A stretch of 64,000 nt of DNA from Latilactobacillus sakei (GCA_002953655.1 CP025839.1:1426001-1490000); one strand, 5' to 3'. Positions 36,082-45,598 are shown, numbered from the stretch's first letter. The notes: generated from the letters alone by a model not told the origin. Numbers and translations are program-made.

Positions 36082-36126
36082 AAAAAGGGTCGGGACAAAA
36101 GTTATTTTTGTCCCGACCCTTTTTTA
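36082..36126. terminator. Bidirectional terminator after the MATE gene
   Basis: AAAAAGGGTCGGGACAAAA/TTTTTGTCCCGACCCTTTTT hairpin between convergent genes. Confidence 0.92.
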
Positions 36127-36137
36127 ATACGTTTCTT

Positions 36138-36980
36138 TTATTTTAATTTTGCACTAAGTGGTTTCTGCGGATCGACTGGTTGTTGTACGATTAGTTCCTC
36201 AATCAAATAAACAATTGTTTCATTTTCTGGTAAGCTCGTATGTTTGGCATCATTACCACTCACAAACATCGACATATAATGGGCGATTTGATTTTGAAAG
36301 ACTTCCCGCCCAGCTGCGACACTGGCCGCCGGGACAATCCCATCATCTCCACCAGTGGTTGTGCCCCCCACAGAATAAACGACCATTTTTTTGGAAAGCT
36401 GTTCTTTTTGAGCTTTTAAATCCGCTAACATCGGGCTTTCATCTTTGATACTAGCATTTAACCCATTGTATGGCGTCCCAATCGTCAATAAGCGGCCTAA
36501 TTGCGCTTCTTTGGGATAGCGTTCTGCATAGCGTGTTAAGACCAACCCACCATTGGAATAGCCGACCCCGTTGAATTTCTTAAAATGGTATTGCTTAGTT
36601 AGCTGTTGCATTGCCTTTTCAAACCATTCGGTCTGTTTAAAGACGTTTTCGTCCCCATCATTATTGTTTTCAAAACTGACCACAATTAAAGGCACCTTAT
36701 CACGCCAGACAATCTGCCCTTTTGTTTTGATTTGTCCATCCGTCATTACTTCTACTTTAAGAATACTGTGTTGACGATAATGTTGATTAACTGTTTTAAA
36801 AAGTTGATCAAATCGATCATTAGTGCCACCACTACCGGGCACAAAAACCACTGGTTGGCGGTCCACTTTTTGCGGGCTAACGAGGCCTTGGACCGCAACC
36901 CTAGTGGTCCCAAGCGTCCCAAGCACACCACCGATGATTAAACAAAAAACACAAATCAATACTATTCTTAATTTTCGCAT
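36138..36980 (-). CDS. Alpha/beta hydrolase (DUF915 family), membrane-anchored
   Basis: 280 residues. An uncleaved N-terminal helix (5-27), then an alpha/beta hydrolase core starting PVVFVPGSGG (43-52). Nucleophile Ser142 in GYSNGG. A putative acid and His lie further on (GNDAKHTSLPEN, His near 250). Likely an exported or surface-facing lipase/esterase-like enzyme of the DUF915 group; substrate unknown. Confidence 0.88.
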   Translation of the reverse strand: MRKLRIVLICVFCLIIGGVLGTLGTTRVAVQGLVSPQKVDRQPVVFVPGSGGTNDRFDQLFKTVNQHYRQHSILKVEVMTDGQIKTKGQIVWRDKVPLIVVSFENNNDGDENVFKQTEWFEKAMQQLTKQYHFKKFNGVGYSNGGLVLTRYAERYPKEAQLGRLLTIGTPYNGLNASIKDESPMLADLKAQKEQLSKKMVVYSVGGTTTGGDDGIVPAASVAAGREVFQNQIAHYMSMFVSGNDAKHTSLPENETIVYLIEELIVQQPVDPQKPLSAKLK

Positions 36981-37014
36981 CCTAAAACTTCTTTCTTACA
37001 GCTTGTCATTAATT

Positions 37015-37896
37015 TTAGCTAGGTAAAATAGCTTGAATGTCCGCCGGAATGGGTGCTGTAAACTGTCTCTTCTGTTGACTAAACGGATCATTAAAAGTTA
37101 ATTGGTACGCATGCAACGCTTGACGGTTAATCCCCCAATCAAGCGGCCCCTCATAAAGCTGATCGCCGACCAACGGATGATTTATATCACTCAAATGAAC
37201 GCGGATTTGGTGTGTTCGACCGGTATGAATCTGGACTTTTAAGACAGTTAAGCGCTCATCTTGCGCTAGACGCCAATAATCAGTCCAAGCATTTTGCCCA
37301 TCAGCAATGACCCGCCGACGTGGTTCAACCCCAATCCGGCCAATTGGGGCTTTAATCGTCCCCAACTCAGGGAGTCCCGTCCCGGCAACAACTGCTAGAT
37401 AAAACTTTTGTAGTTGATGGTGTTCAATCTGCGGTTGAAGTAAACTTTGGGCCACTTGATGTTTAGCCGCTAACACAATCCCACTCGTATCAAAATCAAG
37501 CCGGGTAATAATATGGGGCACTAAATCAGTCGCCCCATTTTGCTGCCAGTAGCCTTTAATCCGGTTCAATAGTGTATCTGTCGCATTAGTCGGTCCGGGA
37601 ATTGTTGCTAGTCCGGCCGGTTTATTCACAACTAGCCAGTAGTCATCTTCATAGAGCACATCAATCGGTTCTTGGCTCACTGCCACCATTTCATCCGCTG
37701 GTTCAGCCGGTAATGTCAGACACACCTGATCACCTTTTTGAACTTGATCAGCCGGGCTACTTAATTGATGATTCAACCGAATCGGTAAGTCCTGTGCCTT
37801 AATTTTAGCGTATAGGCGCTGACTGATGCCATTTTTTAGAAGGAACTGTTTAATCGTTTGTGATTGTTGCGTGGCAACTTGCCATTTAATTTCCAT
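37015..37896 (-). CDS. RluA family pseudouridine synthase
   Basis: 293 residues. N-terminal S4-like region, then the synthase core with RLDFDTSGIVL, where the catalytic Asp is the D of RLD-F-D, and GRTHQIRVH near the C-terminus. Modifies uridine in rRNA or tRNA; which site cannot be told from sequence. Start ATG 37896 rather than the GTG one codon earlier. Confidence 0.93.
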   Translation of the reverse strand: MEIKWQVATQQSQTIKQFLLKNGISQRLYAKIKAQDLPIRLNHQLSSPADQVQKGDQVCLTLPAEPADEMVAVSQEPIDVLYEDDYWLVVNKPAGLATIPGPTNATDTLLNRIKGYWQQNGATDLVPHIITRLDFDTSGIVLAAKHQVAQSLLQPQIEHHQLQKFYLAVVAGTGLPELGTIKAPIGRIGVEPRRRVIADGQNAWTDYWRLAQDERLTVLKVQIHTGRTHQIRVHLSDINHPLVGDQLYEGPLDWGINRQALHAYQLTFNDPFSQQKRQFTAPIPADIQAILPS

Positions 37897-38045
37897 CACT
37901 TATTAACCTGCTTTCAAAAACTCTTACACTTATTATACGTGTACTACCTATTTAAATTCAATCCGCTAACCCTTTTAGTTGCAAAAGCATGACACAGTTC
38001 GCTATGCTAAAAGAGTAGTTAACTTAATTATTGGAGGTTACACCT

Positions 38046-38597
38046 ATGACAAAAAATGTAGCAGTTTTAATTGGTAGTTTACGTCAGAATTCATTTAGTA
38101 AGGCGATCGCCAAACAATTGATGCCATTATTTCCAGAAGACATGCATTTAGAGATAATCGAAATCGGTGATCTGCCCCTTTATAATCAGGACTACGATGA
38201 TTTTGATCAAGCCCCTGAAGTCTACACAACTTTCAGAAATAAAATGCAACAAATGGATGCCGTATTATTCGTGACACCTGAATATAACCGCTCGGTACCA
38301 GCCGTCTTAAAAAATGCTTTAGACGTTGGTTCACGACCTTATGGTGCCAGTGTCTGGGATAACAAACCTGCCGCAATCGTCAGTGTGTCACCAGGGGCCA
38401 TCAGTGGTTTTGGCGCTAACCATCACTTGCGGCAATCACTCGTTTTCTTAAATATGCCAACCGTTCAACAACCCGAAGCTTACATCGGTAACGTGATGAA
38501 CCTATTAGATGAAAATGGTCAAGTCGCTAATCCAGATACAATCGCCTTCTTCCAGGTGATTGTTGACGCATTTGTGACATTGATTAAGCGTTACTAA
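38046..38597 (+). CDS. NADPH-dependent FMN reductase family protein
   Basis: 183 residues, flavodoxin-like. GSLRQNSFSKAIA (FMN phosphate loop, near 11-23), and FVTPEYNRSVPAVLKNALD (75-95), the hallmark of this family. Reduces flavin or quinone/azo substrates using NADPH. Start ATG 38046 follows GGAGG. Monocistronic. Confidence 0.95.
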   Translation: MTKNVAVLIGSLRQNSFSKAIAKQLMPLFPEDMHLEIIEIGDLPLYNQDYDDFDQAPEVYTTFRNKMQQMDAVLFVTPEYNRSVPAVLKNALDVGSRPYGASVWDNKPAAIVSVSPGAISGFGANHHLRQSLVFLNMPTVQQPEAYIGNVMNLLDENGQVANPDTIAFFQVIVDAFVTLIKRY

Positions 38598-38620
38598 GCA
38601 ATCTATTTTATTAAACAATC

Positions 38621-38669
38621 AAAATACCGCCCACTAAAGTTCATTTCAACTTTAATGGGCGGTATTTTA
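38621..38669. terminator. Bidirectional terminator after the FMN reductase gene
   Basis: AAAATACCGCCCA-TAAAGTT/AACTTTA-TGGGCGGTATTTT hairpin. Confidence 0.9.
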
Positions 38670-38683
38670 CTTGACGCCGTATC

Positions 38684-38860
38684 CTACCACTTAGTCGCAT
38701 TCCAAATACGACCGTCTAATTCACCCTGACGTTGTTCAATTCGGGTTGCTAATGCCTGATTAAGTTCTAAAAGCGCTTCATAGAAGGCTTGATCTTCATA
38801 CGTGGTTGCTTGTTGTTTAAGCATTTGAATCTGTTGATTTAACCATTCTTCGTTGGTCAT
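38684..38860 (-). CDS. Small hypothetical protein in the flavin reductase operon
   Basis: 58 residues, helical and Gln-rich (TNEEWLNQQIQMLKQQATTYEDQAF). No family recognised. The ATG at 38860 shares its A with the stop codon of the preceding gene (TAATG), so it is translationally coupled. The longer frame upstream overlaps that gene fully and lacks a ribosome site. Confidence 0.65.
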   Translation of the reverse strand: MTNEEWLNQQIQMLKQQATTYEDQAFYEALLELNQALATRIEQRQGELDGRIWNATKW

Positions 38861-39558
38861 TAACCTTCGCCTTCTTCCTGGCGAATCAGTTGCACTTGCC
38901 AACCTAGATCGGTTAACAATTCACCCTGTTCTGTCAACTGATCAGCTAATAACGCAAGCTGTTGCTGCTGATCTGAATCAGTCGCAGCCGATTGGCGTTG
39001 TCGCAACTGCTGTTCAAACCACGCCACCTTTTGTTCAAAGTTAAAAGTCGTTTGCGTTAAATATCGCTGGTAATCAACTAATAATAATTGGCGGGCTGTT
39101 TCGGTTAAATAACTAAATTGATGAATCGCAAATGGTGGTAAGTAGGTCATCCCTAATTTCCGTGCAACTAATTCATATGGTCGCAGAATTTCGGAAAGCG
39201 TTGCTTGTTCGCTGCCACCAGCTTGAAAATGTTTCCCAGCAATCCCCGTTGAGACCACAATCCCCAACGATTTTCCCTGTAGCGGCATCCGCCCACTAAA
39301 CGCAAATTCACCCGTTAAAACCGTATCTAACCACGTTTTAAGACTGGCCGGCGCAGCATACCAATAGAGCGGAAATTGGAAAATGATCCGCTCATGGTTG
39401 CGCAATAAGGCTTGTTCTGCGGCGACATCTAGCTGTTGAATGGTTGCTAAATCGTGCCAAGTTACTTCATCTTGGAACGGCTGCGCACTTGCCTTCAGAA
39501 AATTTTGAACAAGCGAGTTAGCCATTTCAGGGTGACTGACAATCACTAATGTTTTCAT
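38860..39558 (-). CDS. NAD(P)H oxidoreductase, flavodoxin-like (YwrO/KefF type)
   Basis: 232 residues; start ATG 39558. Flavodoxin-2 fold: VIVSHPEMANSLVQ (5-18), HERIIFQFPLYWYAAPASLKTWLD (the FPLYW family motif), and GKSLGIVVSTG. Uses FMN/FAD to reduce quinones or similar. The C-terminal 45 residues form a Gln-rich coiled extension. Coupled to a 58-residue gene. Confidence 0.9.
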   Translation of the reverse strand: MKTLVIVSHPEMANSLVQNFLKASAQPFQDEVTWHDLATIQQLDVAAEQALLRNHERIIFQFPLYWYAAPASLKTWLDTVLTGEFAFSGRMPLQGKSLGIVVSTGIAGKHFQAGGSEQATLSEILRPYELVARKLGMTYLPPFAIHQFSYLTETARQLLLVDYQRYLTQTTFNFEQKVAWFEQQLRQRQSAATDSDQQQQLALLADQLTEQGELLTDLGWQVQLIRQEEGEG

Positions 39559-39617
39559 ACACTGCCAACTTTCTCTTTCTAAAAGTTCATTGTACAAAAA
39601 TTAGCTTTAAATTGCGA

Positions 39618-40961
39618 CTAATAGAGTTCCAAATATTGCTCGCGTTCCCATTCAGAAACTTGTTGACGATAGGCGGCCCATTCCAATGACTTAGAATCCA
39701 TGAAACTTTGATAGAGATAAGTGCCCATTGAATCTTTAATAATATCATCTTTAGCTAGTTCTTTAAGGGCATTGTGCAAGGTTGACGGTAAATCAGTAAT
39801 ATGATTTTCCTTCCGTTCCGTTTCATCCATGCTGTAGATGTTACGATCAACACCTGCTTCTGGGGAAAGGCCTTGTTCTAACCCGGATAAACCAGCTGCT
39901 AAGATTGAACTAATTGCAAGATAGGGGTTCGCACTAGGATCAACACTCCGCAATTCAAGACGCGTTGATAAACCACGTGATTGTGGGACTCGGATTAATG
40001 GCGAACGGTTATGACCTGACCAAGCCACATAAACGGGTGCTTCAAAGCCAGGTACCAAACGTTTGTACGAATTAACAGTTGGGTTATTGATGGCCGTAAT
40101 CGCACGCGCATGGCGTAATAAACCAGCTAAGAAGTGATAGGCTGTTTCTGATAATTGTTCTTTGCCATTTTCATCGAAGAAGGCGTTTGTCCCATCTTGG
40201 TTGAATAATGACATGTTGATGTGCATCCCTGAGCCATTGACACCGTGTAATGGTTTAGGCATGAAGGTTGCATGAAGCCCATGTTTACGGGCAATTGTTT
40301 TAACGACTAATTTGAAGGTTTGAATATTATCGGCTGCATCGACTGCGTCGGCATACTTGAAATCAATTTCATGTTGGCCCGGTGCGACTTCATGATGACT
40401 AGCTTCCACTTCAAAGCCCATTTTTTCAAGTTCCAAAACGATATCCCGGCGACAGTTTTCACCTAAATCAACAGGGGCAAAATCAAAATAGCCACCTTGA
40501 TCGTTTAATTTTAAAGTTGGTTTGCCAATTTCATCTAATTTAAAGAGGAAAAATTCTGGTTCAGGCCCGATGTTGAAATCTTTAAAGCCTTTATCTTGCA
40601 TTTCGCGAACCATTTTTTTCAAGTTATTGCGCGGATCACCTAAGAATGGTTCGCCATCAGCAGTGTAAACGGAGCAAATTAAGCGAGCTACTTTACCATG
40701 TTCAGCTTCCCATGGGAAAATCAACCAAGTACTTAAATCAGGACGCAAATACATATCACTTTCTTCAATCCGGACAAAACCGTCGATTGAAGAACCATCA
40801 AACATCATTTTGTTACTTAAAACTTTGTCTAATTGACTGATTGGGACTTCCACGTTCTTAATAATCCCATTAATATCCGTAAACATTAATCTTAAGAACT
40901 TAACGTTTTCTTGATCCACTAATTGCTTGATTGCTTCTGCTGTCAACATTTTTCGTGCCAT
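39618..40961 (-). CDS. glnA: Glutamine synthetase, type I
   Basis: Makes glutamine from glutamate, ammonia and ATP; main nitrogen assimilation enzyme and co-sensor of GlnR. 447 residues, the Firmicute GSI-alpha length. Motifs: [10 protein letters not shown] (53-62), [26 protein letters not shown] and the [14 protein letters not shown] segment (320s). AGGGGCG precedes the ATG. Downstream of glnR with 15 bases between. Confidence 0.98.
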   Translation of the reverse strand: MARKMLTAEAIKQLVDQENVKFLRLMFTDINGIIKNVEVPISQLDKVLSNKMMFDGSSIDGFVRIEESDMYLRPDLSTWLIFPWEAEHGKVARLICSVYTADGEPFLGDPRNNLKKMVREMQDKGFKDFNIGPEPEFFLFKLDEIGKPTLKLNDQGGYFDFAPVDLGENCRRDIVLELEKMGFEVEASHHEVAPGQHEIDFKYADAVDAADNIQTFKLVVKTIARKHGLHATFMPKPLHGVNGSGMHINMSLFNQDGTNAFFDENGKEQLSETAYHFLAGLLRHARAITAINNPTVNSYKRLVPGFEAPVYVAWSGHNRSPLIRVPQSRGLSTRLELRSVDPSANPYLAISSILAAGLSGLEQGLSPEAGVDRNIYSMDETERKENHITDLPSTLHNALKELAKDDIIKDSMGTYLYQSFMDSKSLEWAAYRQQVSEWEREQYLELY

Positions 40962-40976
40962 TAATCTAGTCGCCCC

Positions 40977-41348
40977 TTAATATAATTTAGATGATTGTGA
41001 AATAGATGGTCGTTGTCCTACTAATCCGCCAACCGAAAGCATCTCTTCGGCTAATAATTGACGGGCCTTGGTATCGGTCAGATGCCGCTGCTTTATTTTT
41101 TGTGCTTGCTTGCGGTAAATCTGGCGAATTTGAACCATCGTGGCACCTTCTGCTAAATAATCCTTAATCTCTAATAAGCGATCAACATCATTCAACGAAA
41201 ATAACCGTTGGTGACCCGGTGTGCGTTCAGGCAAAACAAGTTCTTGACTCTCATAGTAACGGATTTGACGTGCCGTTTGGCCGGTTAATTTCATCACCGT
41301 TCCAATCGGTAAAACCGCTAAATTTCGTCTTAATTGCTTTTCAGCCAT
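40977..41348 (-). CDS. glnR: GlnR, MerR-family nitrogen repressor
   Basis: 123 residues. N-terminal MerR winged helix (residues 10-80) with QIRYYESQELVLPERT and HQRLFSLNDVDRLLEI. C-terminal GQRPSISQS tail, the region that senses feedback-inhibited glutamine synthetase. A GlnR box and promoter lie upstream, so the glnRA operon is autoregulated by nitrogen status. Confidence 0.96.
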   Translation of the reverse strand: MAEKQLRRNLAVLPIGTVMKLTGQTARQIRYYESQELVLPERTPGHQRLFSLNDVDRLLEIKDYLAEGATMVQIRQIYRKQAQKIKQRHLTDTKARQLLAEEMLSVGGLVGQRPSISQSSKLY

Positions 41349-41371
41349 CTATTTCACCTCACTTGCGTTTT

Positions 41372-41400
41372 ATCTTACCAGTCGACTTCTTACCGGTCAA
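41372..41400 (-). promoter_or_regulatory. glnRA promoter
   Basis: On the minus strand TTGACC (41395-41400) and TAAGAT (41372-41377) with 17 bases between. Confidence 0.7.
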
Positions 41401-41407
41401 TATTTCG

Positions 41408-41424
41408 TGTTAGGTTTTCTAACA
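41408..41424. promoter_or_regulatory. GlnR/TnrA box
   Basis: TGTTAGAAAACCTAACA on the minus strand: perfect match to TGTNA-N7-TNACA, 7 bases upstream of the -35. Confidence 0.9.
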
Positions 41425-41432
41425 TGACTATT

Positions 41433-41472
41433 AAAAAAGCGCCTAAACTAAAATTAATTCGGCTTAGGCGCT
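41433..41472 (-). terminator. Terminator after the Tag-like gene
   Basis: AGCGCCTAA/TTAGGCGCT hairpin followed by TTTTTTA on the minus strand. Confidence 0.85.
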
Positions 41473-41476
41473 ACCA

Positions 41477-42019
41477 TTATTCATCAATCATTTGAATCAA
41501 ACCGCCCGCTAACATAAATAAATGTGTAACGACGGGGCCCACAAATTTAAAGCCCCATTTTTTTAAGTCTTTGGCGAGTCGCGCACCAATCGGGGACGAT
41601 TTATCGGAGACGCCAGCCATTTGCGCATCAAGCAATTGCGGTTGATTATCAACAAACGCCCATAAATACGCTGAAAAGCTACCGAACTCGGCCTGCACTT
41701 TTTGAATCGCTCGCGCATTTTGGATGGTGGCACGAATCTTGCGTGGATTACGAATCATTTCCGGTGCTTGTTCGAGTCGTTCAATAGCCATCTCATCAAA
41801 CTGGGCGACCCGCTCAATCACCATCCCCGCCATTTGTTGTCGTAGAATTGGGATTTTACTAGCGGCTACTTTCCAACTTAAACCCACTTGGAAAACACCA
41901 ACCGTTAAGAGTTCAAACCAGATTTGATCATCATCAGTCGGCGTTCCAAAATAACGATGATAAGCCTGAACGCCATCGGTCGCCATTTTAAAATTATTTT
42001 TCGCTGTCTCATCTACCAT
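41477..42019 (-). CDS. DNA-3-methyladenine glycosylase I family protein (Tag-like, altered)
   Basis: 180 residues of the Tag helix-hairpin-helix fold: YHRYFGTP, WFELLTVGVFQVGLSWKVA (near 34-52), IRNPRKIRATIQNA, FVGPVVTHLFM. True Tag proteins excise 3-methyladenine. Here the N-terminal zinc Cys is absent, the C-terminal Cys/His zinc ligands are absent, and the base-specificity Glu (E. coli Glu38) is Gly41. Function may therefore differ. Start overlaps the xre gene by 7 bases. Confidence 0.8.
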   Translation of the reverse strand: MVDETAKNNFKMATDGVQAYHRYFGTPTDDDQIWFELLTVGVFQVGLSWKVAASKIPILRQQMAGMVIERVAQFDEMAIERLEQAPEMIRNPRKIRATIQNARAIQKVQAEFGSFSAYLWAFVDNQPQLLDAQMAGVSDKSSPIGARLAKDLKKWGFKFVGPVVTHLFMLAGGLIQMIDE

Positions 42020-42876
42020 CGATAAACCGCCTGTCCTAGACTTGCTGTTGGAAAACCCACTTTCTTCGCTAATTCACTGTAATGTGCTTCTAAATAATCG
42101 TAACACGCTGGTGTGTCATGGGCCATGAAAAACGGTAGTAACCCCATCTGATCATCAAATTGAATGTGCTCTTCTTGGGCATAGGCCTTCAAGACTTTCG
42201 CTAACTGATAAAAGTCTTGATTGGCGATATAATACGGCGTTACGGCTTGTTTGGTATCAATAGTGACAATCGCGCGATAAGCGTGACCGATTCCAGGTAG
42301 CCCCCCTATCCCCGCTGCTGGTCCAGCAGTTTGTAAAACTGCATAATGAACAGCTCGAATTGCCGTTGTTGCCATTTTTTTAACCATCTTCGCGGGCATC
42401 ACTTTCAAATAATCCGTCTGTTTTACACTGATTTGGTGTGGTGCTAACGTTATTAAATAAGGCGTCCGTGTTTGTCGCCAATGCGCCGGCATTATTTGTC
42501 CACCACTGATAACAGCGACATTCGTCACCGTTTCACTAAACTGTTGCCTTAAGTCAACGTAGTACCGCTCTGGTTTTTGAATAAGGCGCCCCAAATCGGA
42601 CAACGGCACCATCTCTGCTGTTTCAGATAAATGCCAATGCTGTCGCAAGCGCGTTAATAGCGAACCTGGTTTAGTCACTGTTTCAACATCTAGCAGTTCG
42701 TTCAAGCTCACGTTATAAAGTTGTGCAAGTCCAACTAATAAGTTCAAATCCGGCACACTTTTATCAGTTTCCCACTTAGAAATGACTTGGCGTGAAACAT
42801 TCAGCTTATCCGCCAGTATCTGTTGTGAGTATCCTGCACCTAATCGAAATTGTTTTAAACGCTGACCAATTAACAT
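42013..42876 (-). CDS. XRE-family regulator with C-terminal domain
   Basis: 287 residues. N-terminal helix-turn-helix (about 5-60: RLKQFRLGAGYSQQILADKL, SRQVISKWE), then about 220 residues of mixed fold including AHWRQTRTPYLITLAPHQIS; no family recognised. Overlaps the Tag-like gene, suggesting a coupled regulator-enzyme pair. AGGTGGTTAG precedes ATG 42876. Confidence 0.85.
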   Translation of the reverse strand: MLIGQRLKQFRLGAGYSQQILADKLNVSRQVISKWETDKSVPDLNLLVGLAQLYNVSLNELLDVETVTKPGSLLTRLRQHWHLSETAEMVPLSDLGRLIQKPERYYVDLRQQFSETVTNVAVISGGQIMPAHWRQTRTPYLITLAPHQISVKQTDYLKVMPAKMVKKMATTAIRAVHYAVLQTAGPAAGIGGLPGIGHAYRAIVTIDTKQAVTPYYIANQDFYQLAKVLKAYAQEEHIQFDDQMGLLPFFMAHDTPACYDYLEAHYSELAKKVGFPTASLGQAVYRW

Positions 42877-42997
42877 CTAACCACCTCCAAGCCTTACCGT
42901 AGCGAAAATCACTTCTTTTCACCAGCAACAATCCAAAGCAATGGTTAAATCAGGCCGCTACGATTCGTTGCACCCTTATCATACCACGCTTTAGATA

Positions 42998-43039
42998 CAA
43001 AAAAAGCGGTCCATCAAAGGTTAATTTGATGGACCGCTA
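42998..43039 (-). terminator. ynbB terminator
   Basis: AGCGGTCCATCAAA/TTTGATGGACCGCT hairpin followed by TTTTTTT on the minus strand. Confidence 0.9.
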
Positions 43040-43044
43040 CCTGT

Positions 43045-44301
43045 TTATTTTTCAAAAAATGTGGTTTGCACAGCCCGGCTAATAGCGAGTTTAACATGCG
43101 CGTAAGTTAAGCCACCTTGTAAATAAAGCGTGTAAGGTGCCCGCAGTGGCCCATCTGCTGAAAATTCGATGCTGGCGCCTTGAATAAAGGTGCCGGCTGC
43201 CATCACGATTTGATCTTCGTACCCGGCAAAGTCACTTGGAATCGGCGTAACGAAAGAGTCGATTGGTGATTGGGCTTGTACACAACCCGCAAACTTAACC
43301 ATGTCATCCGGATTACCAAAGTTAACTGTTTGGATTAAATCGGTTCTAGGGGCATCCCATTTTGGTGAAACGTTTAAGCCCATTTGTTCCAAAAGCGCTG
43401 CTTCAAAAACAGCACCCTTGATGGCATTTCCTGTGACACTTGGGGCTAGGAAAAAGCCTTCAAACATCAATTGCAAGTTACCTTGTGTGGCCCCTTCGCT
43501 AGCACCAACACCTGGCACTGTTAAGCGATAACCAATCATTTCAATCAAGCGTTCTGGCCCAACAATGTAACCACCCGTTTGGGCAATCCCACCACCAGCG
43601 TTTTTAATTAATGAGCCGGCCATGACATCCGCGCCGACTTCCGTTGGTTCGATTGTTTCTGAGAATTCACCGTAAGCATTATCAACAAAGACGATCAATT
43701 CGGGATTAATTCCTTTGATAAAGCGCACCATCTCTTCAATTTTAGCAACCGTAAAACTATCACGATCGGCATAACCACGTGAACGTTGAATCGCAACGAC
43801 TTTTGTTTTAGCTGTAATTTTCGTCTTAGCCGTTTCAAAATCGACCGAGCCATCTGCCAATAGCGGCACATAATCGAAGCCAATTTGATATTCCTTCATC
43901 GAACCAATCCCGTTACCGGCCATCCCAACAACTTCTTGGAGCGTATCATAAGGTTCTCCGGTCAAATAGAGTAAATCATCACCAGGGCGTAACATACCTA
44001 ATAAGGCCGTTCCAATCGCATGTGTGCCGGAAACTAGTTGTGGTCGAACGAGGGCGTCTTCCGTCTTAAAAAAGCGACTGTAGACCGCTTCTAACTTATC
44101 GCGCCCTTGATCATCATTCCCATAACCAGTTGTCCCGTTTAAATGTGATTCTGAAATATTTTCTTCTTGAAAGGCTTGGAGCACCTTTGCTTGATTATTA
44201 ATAATTTGTTCGTCTAACGCTTGGAGCCGTGGCGCAATTTGGGCGTCAACAGCTGCAATTTTGGTCCGTAATTCTGGTGCTAATGAAGCTTGCCAATCCA
44301 T
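43045..44301 (-). CDS. ynbB: YnbB: methionine gamma-lyase-related PLP enzyme (aluminium resistance family)
   Basis: 418 residues. Cys/Met metabolism PLP-dependent fold; PLP Lys in GSLIKNAGGGIAQTGGYI, and FVDNAYGEF before it. Substrate is unsettled; the family is named for aluminium resistance. ATG 44301 follows GGAG by 8 bases; GTG 44310 overlaps that site. In Bacillus ynbB precedes glnR; here the xre-tag pair is inserted between them. Confidence 0.93.
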   Translation of the reverse strand: MDWQASLAPELRTKIAAVDAQIAPRLQALDEQIINNQAKVLQAFQEENISESHLNGTTGYGNDDQGRDKLEAVYSRFFKTEDALVRPQLVSGTHAIGTALLGMLRPGDDLLYLTGEPYDTLQEVVGMAGNGIGSMKEYQIGFDYVPLLADGSVDFETAKTKITAKTKVVAIQRSRGYADRDSFTVAKIEEMVRFIKGINPELIVFVDNAYGEFSETIEPTEVGADVMAGSLIKNAGGGIAQTGGYIVGPERLIEMIGYRLTVPGVGASEGATQGNLQLMFEGFFLAPSVTGNAIKGAVFEAALLEQMGLNVSPKWDAPRTDLIQTVNFGNPDDMVKFAGCVQAQSPIDSFVTPIPSDFAGYEDQIVMAAGTFIQGASIEFSADGPLRAPYTLYLQGGLTYAHVKLAISRAVQTTFFEK

Positions 44302-44320
44302 ATTATTCACTCCGTTTCCA

Positions 44321-45253
44321 CTATTTCTGTAACCAGGCTTGGATATCCGCTTGAATGCGCGCTAAATCCGTTTCTTGATGCTCAACTAAATTATACCAGT
44401 TAACTGGAATTTGGTTTCTAAACCACGTTAATTGCCGTTTGGCATAATGACGCGAGTTTTGTTTCACTTGATCAATTGCTGCTACTAGTGAACACTCACC
44501 GTCAAAATATGGAAAGAATTCTTTATAACCGATGCCACGAACTGCTTGCGGACTGGTTGCACGGCGGTCATAAGCCCATCTTGCTTCTTCAATTAACCCG
44601 GCGTCCATCATTTGATCAACGCGCTGGTTAATCCGCTCATACAAGACCGGACGGTCGCAATTTAAACCAATGATAAAAGTATCATAACGCAATTCCTTGG
44701 GTTTTTGCTGCGAAAATAAAATGCCTGTTGTTTCATAGACTTCTAACGCTCGAATTACGCGGCGCGTATTGGCCGCTGGGATTTTGGCTGCAGCATCCGG
44801 ATCAATCGTAGCCAGCGCTTGCCATAAATCAGCTTCTGAATGTTGTTCTAAGTATGCTTGCCACTTATTACGAATACTGAAATCCTGTTCAGCATCCGTT
44901 GCACTTCCCAGCGTCATATCAAACAATAAGGCTTGTAAATAAAGACCGGTCCCACCCACGATCAATGGTAAATGTCGGCGGTCAGTAATTTCCGTAATCA
45001 ATTGTTGGCCTTGTTGTTGAAAATCAAAAGCCGTGAAACGTTCATCAATATCAGCGACATCAATTAAATGATGTGGCGCGATGGCTTGTTCTGCCGGCGT
45101 TACTTTGGCTGTACCGATATCAAGATGACGGTAAACTTGCATCGCGTCACCTGAAATAATTTCACCATTTAACTGTTGTGCCACTTGTAGGCTAAGTGCC
45201 GTCTTACCAACACCCGTGGGCCCTACAATGACTATTATCTTTTCTTTTTTCAT
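44321..45253 (-). CDS. miaA: tRNA dimethylallyltransferase
   Basis: Adds a dimethylallyl group to A37 of tRNAs reading UNN codons. 310 residues. P-loop GPTGVGKTAL (11-20), SGDAMQVYRHLDIGTAK (substrate loop, 34-50), HHLIDVADI (62-70) and GGTGLYLQALL (near 102-112). Ends 10 bases before ynbB, so operonic with it. Ribosome site GTGGTGAAA is weak. Confidence 0.97.
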   Translation of the reverse strand: MKKEKIIVIVGPTGVGKTALSLQVAQQLNGEIISGDAMQVYRHLDIGTAKVTPAEQAIAPHHLIDVADIDERFTAFDFQQQGQQLITEITDRRHLPLIVGGTGLYLQALLFDMTLGSATDAEQDFSIRNKWQAYLEQHSEADLWQALATIDPDAAAKIPAANTRRVIRALEVYETTGILFSQQKPKELRYDTFIIGLNCDRPVLYERINQRVDQMMDAGLIEEARWAYDRRATSPQAVRGIGYKEFFPYFDGECSLVAAIDQVKQNSRHYAKRQLTWFRNQIPVNWYNLVEHQETDLARIQADIQAWLQK

Positions 45254-45351
45254 TATTTCACCACACTAATTAACGTATTTTACTAGCTATTCGCGCTTAA
45301 ATACGCGATAATAAACATATAGTTTGAATGAATGATTGAGGAGGTTTTACG

Positions 45352-45531
45352 ATGAAACATAAATTTTTTAAAGGTTTCGTAATCGGGACTGTTTCTACTG
45401 TTGGTGCGATTGCCGGTTCACTCTTTGCATTTAAGAAAACCGTGTTAGATCCTATCGAAGAAGAAGAAAATAAAATCGAAGAAAATCGTCGTCGCGCTAA
45501 CCGTAAGAGCCATTCAGCTCACCAAGGCTAA
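45352..45531 (+). CDS. DUF3042 family small membrane protein
   Basis: 59 residues. KHKFFKGFVIGTVSTVGAIA then a basic and Glu-rich tail ending ENRRRANRKSHSAHQG, which is the DUF3042 signature. One membrane helix (8-26). GAGGAGG precedes the ATG by 8 bases. Divergent from miaA. Function unknown; the family is common next to miaA/glnRA in lactobacilli. Confidence 0.92.
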   Translation: MKHKFFKGFVIGTVSTVGAIAGSLFAFKKTVLDPIEEEENKIEENRRRANRKSHSAHQG

Positions 45532-45550
45532 GCGATTAAAGATGACCACC

Positions 45551-45588
45551 AGACGTCCACCTACTTTTGTAGGTGGACGTCTTTTTTT
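45551..45588 (+). terminator. DUF3042 gene terminator
   Basis: AGACGTCCACCTAC/GTAGGTGGACGTCT hairpin followed by TTTTTTT. Confidence 0.92.
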
Positions 45589-45598
45589 GTGCTAAAAC

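Noticed and set aside
42892-42959. CGTAGCG ... CGCTACG inverted repeat upstream of the xre gene
   Set aside because: Only 7 paired bases around a 50-base loop; chance level in this sequence.
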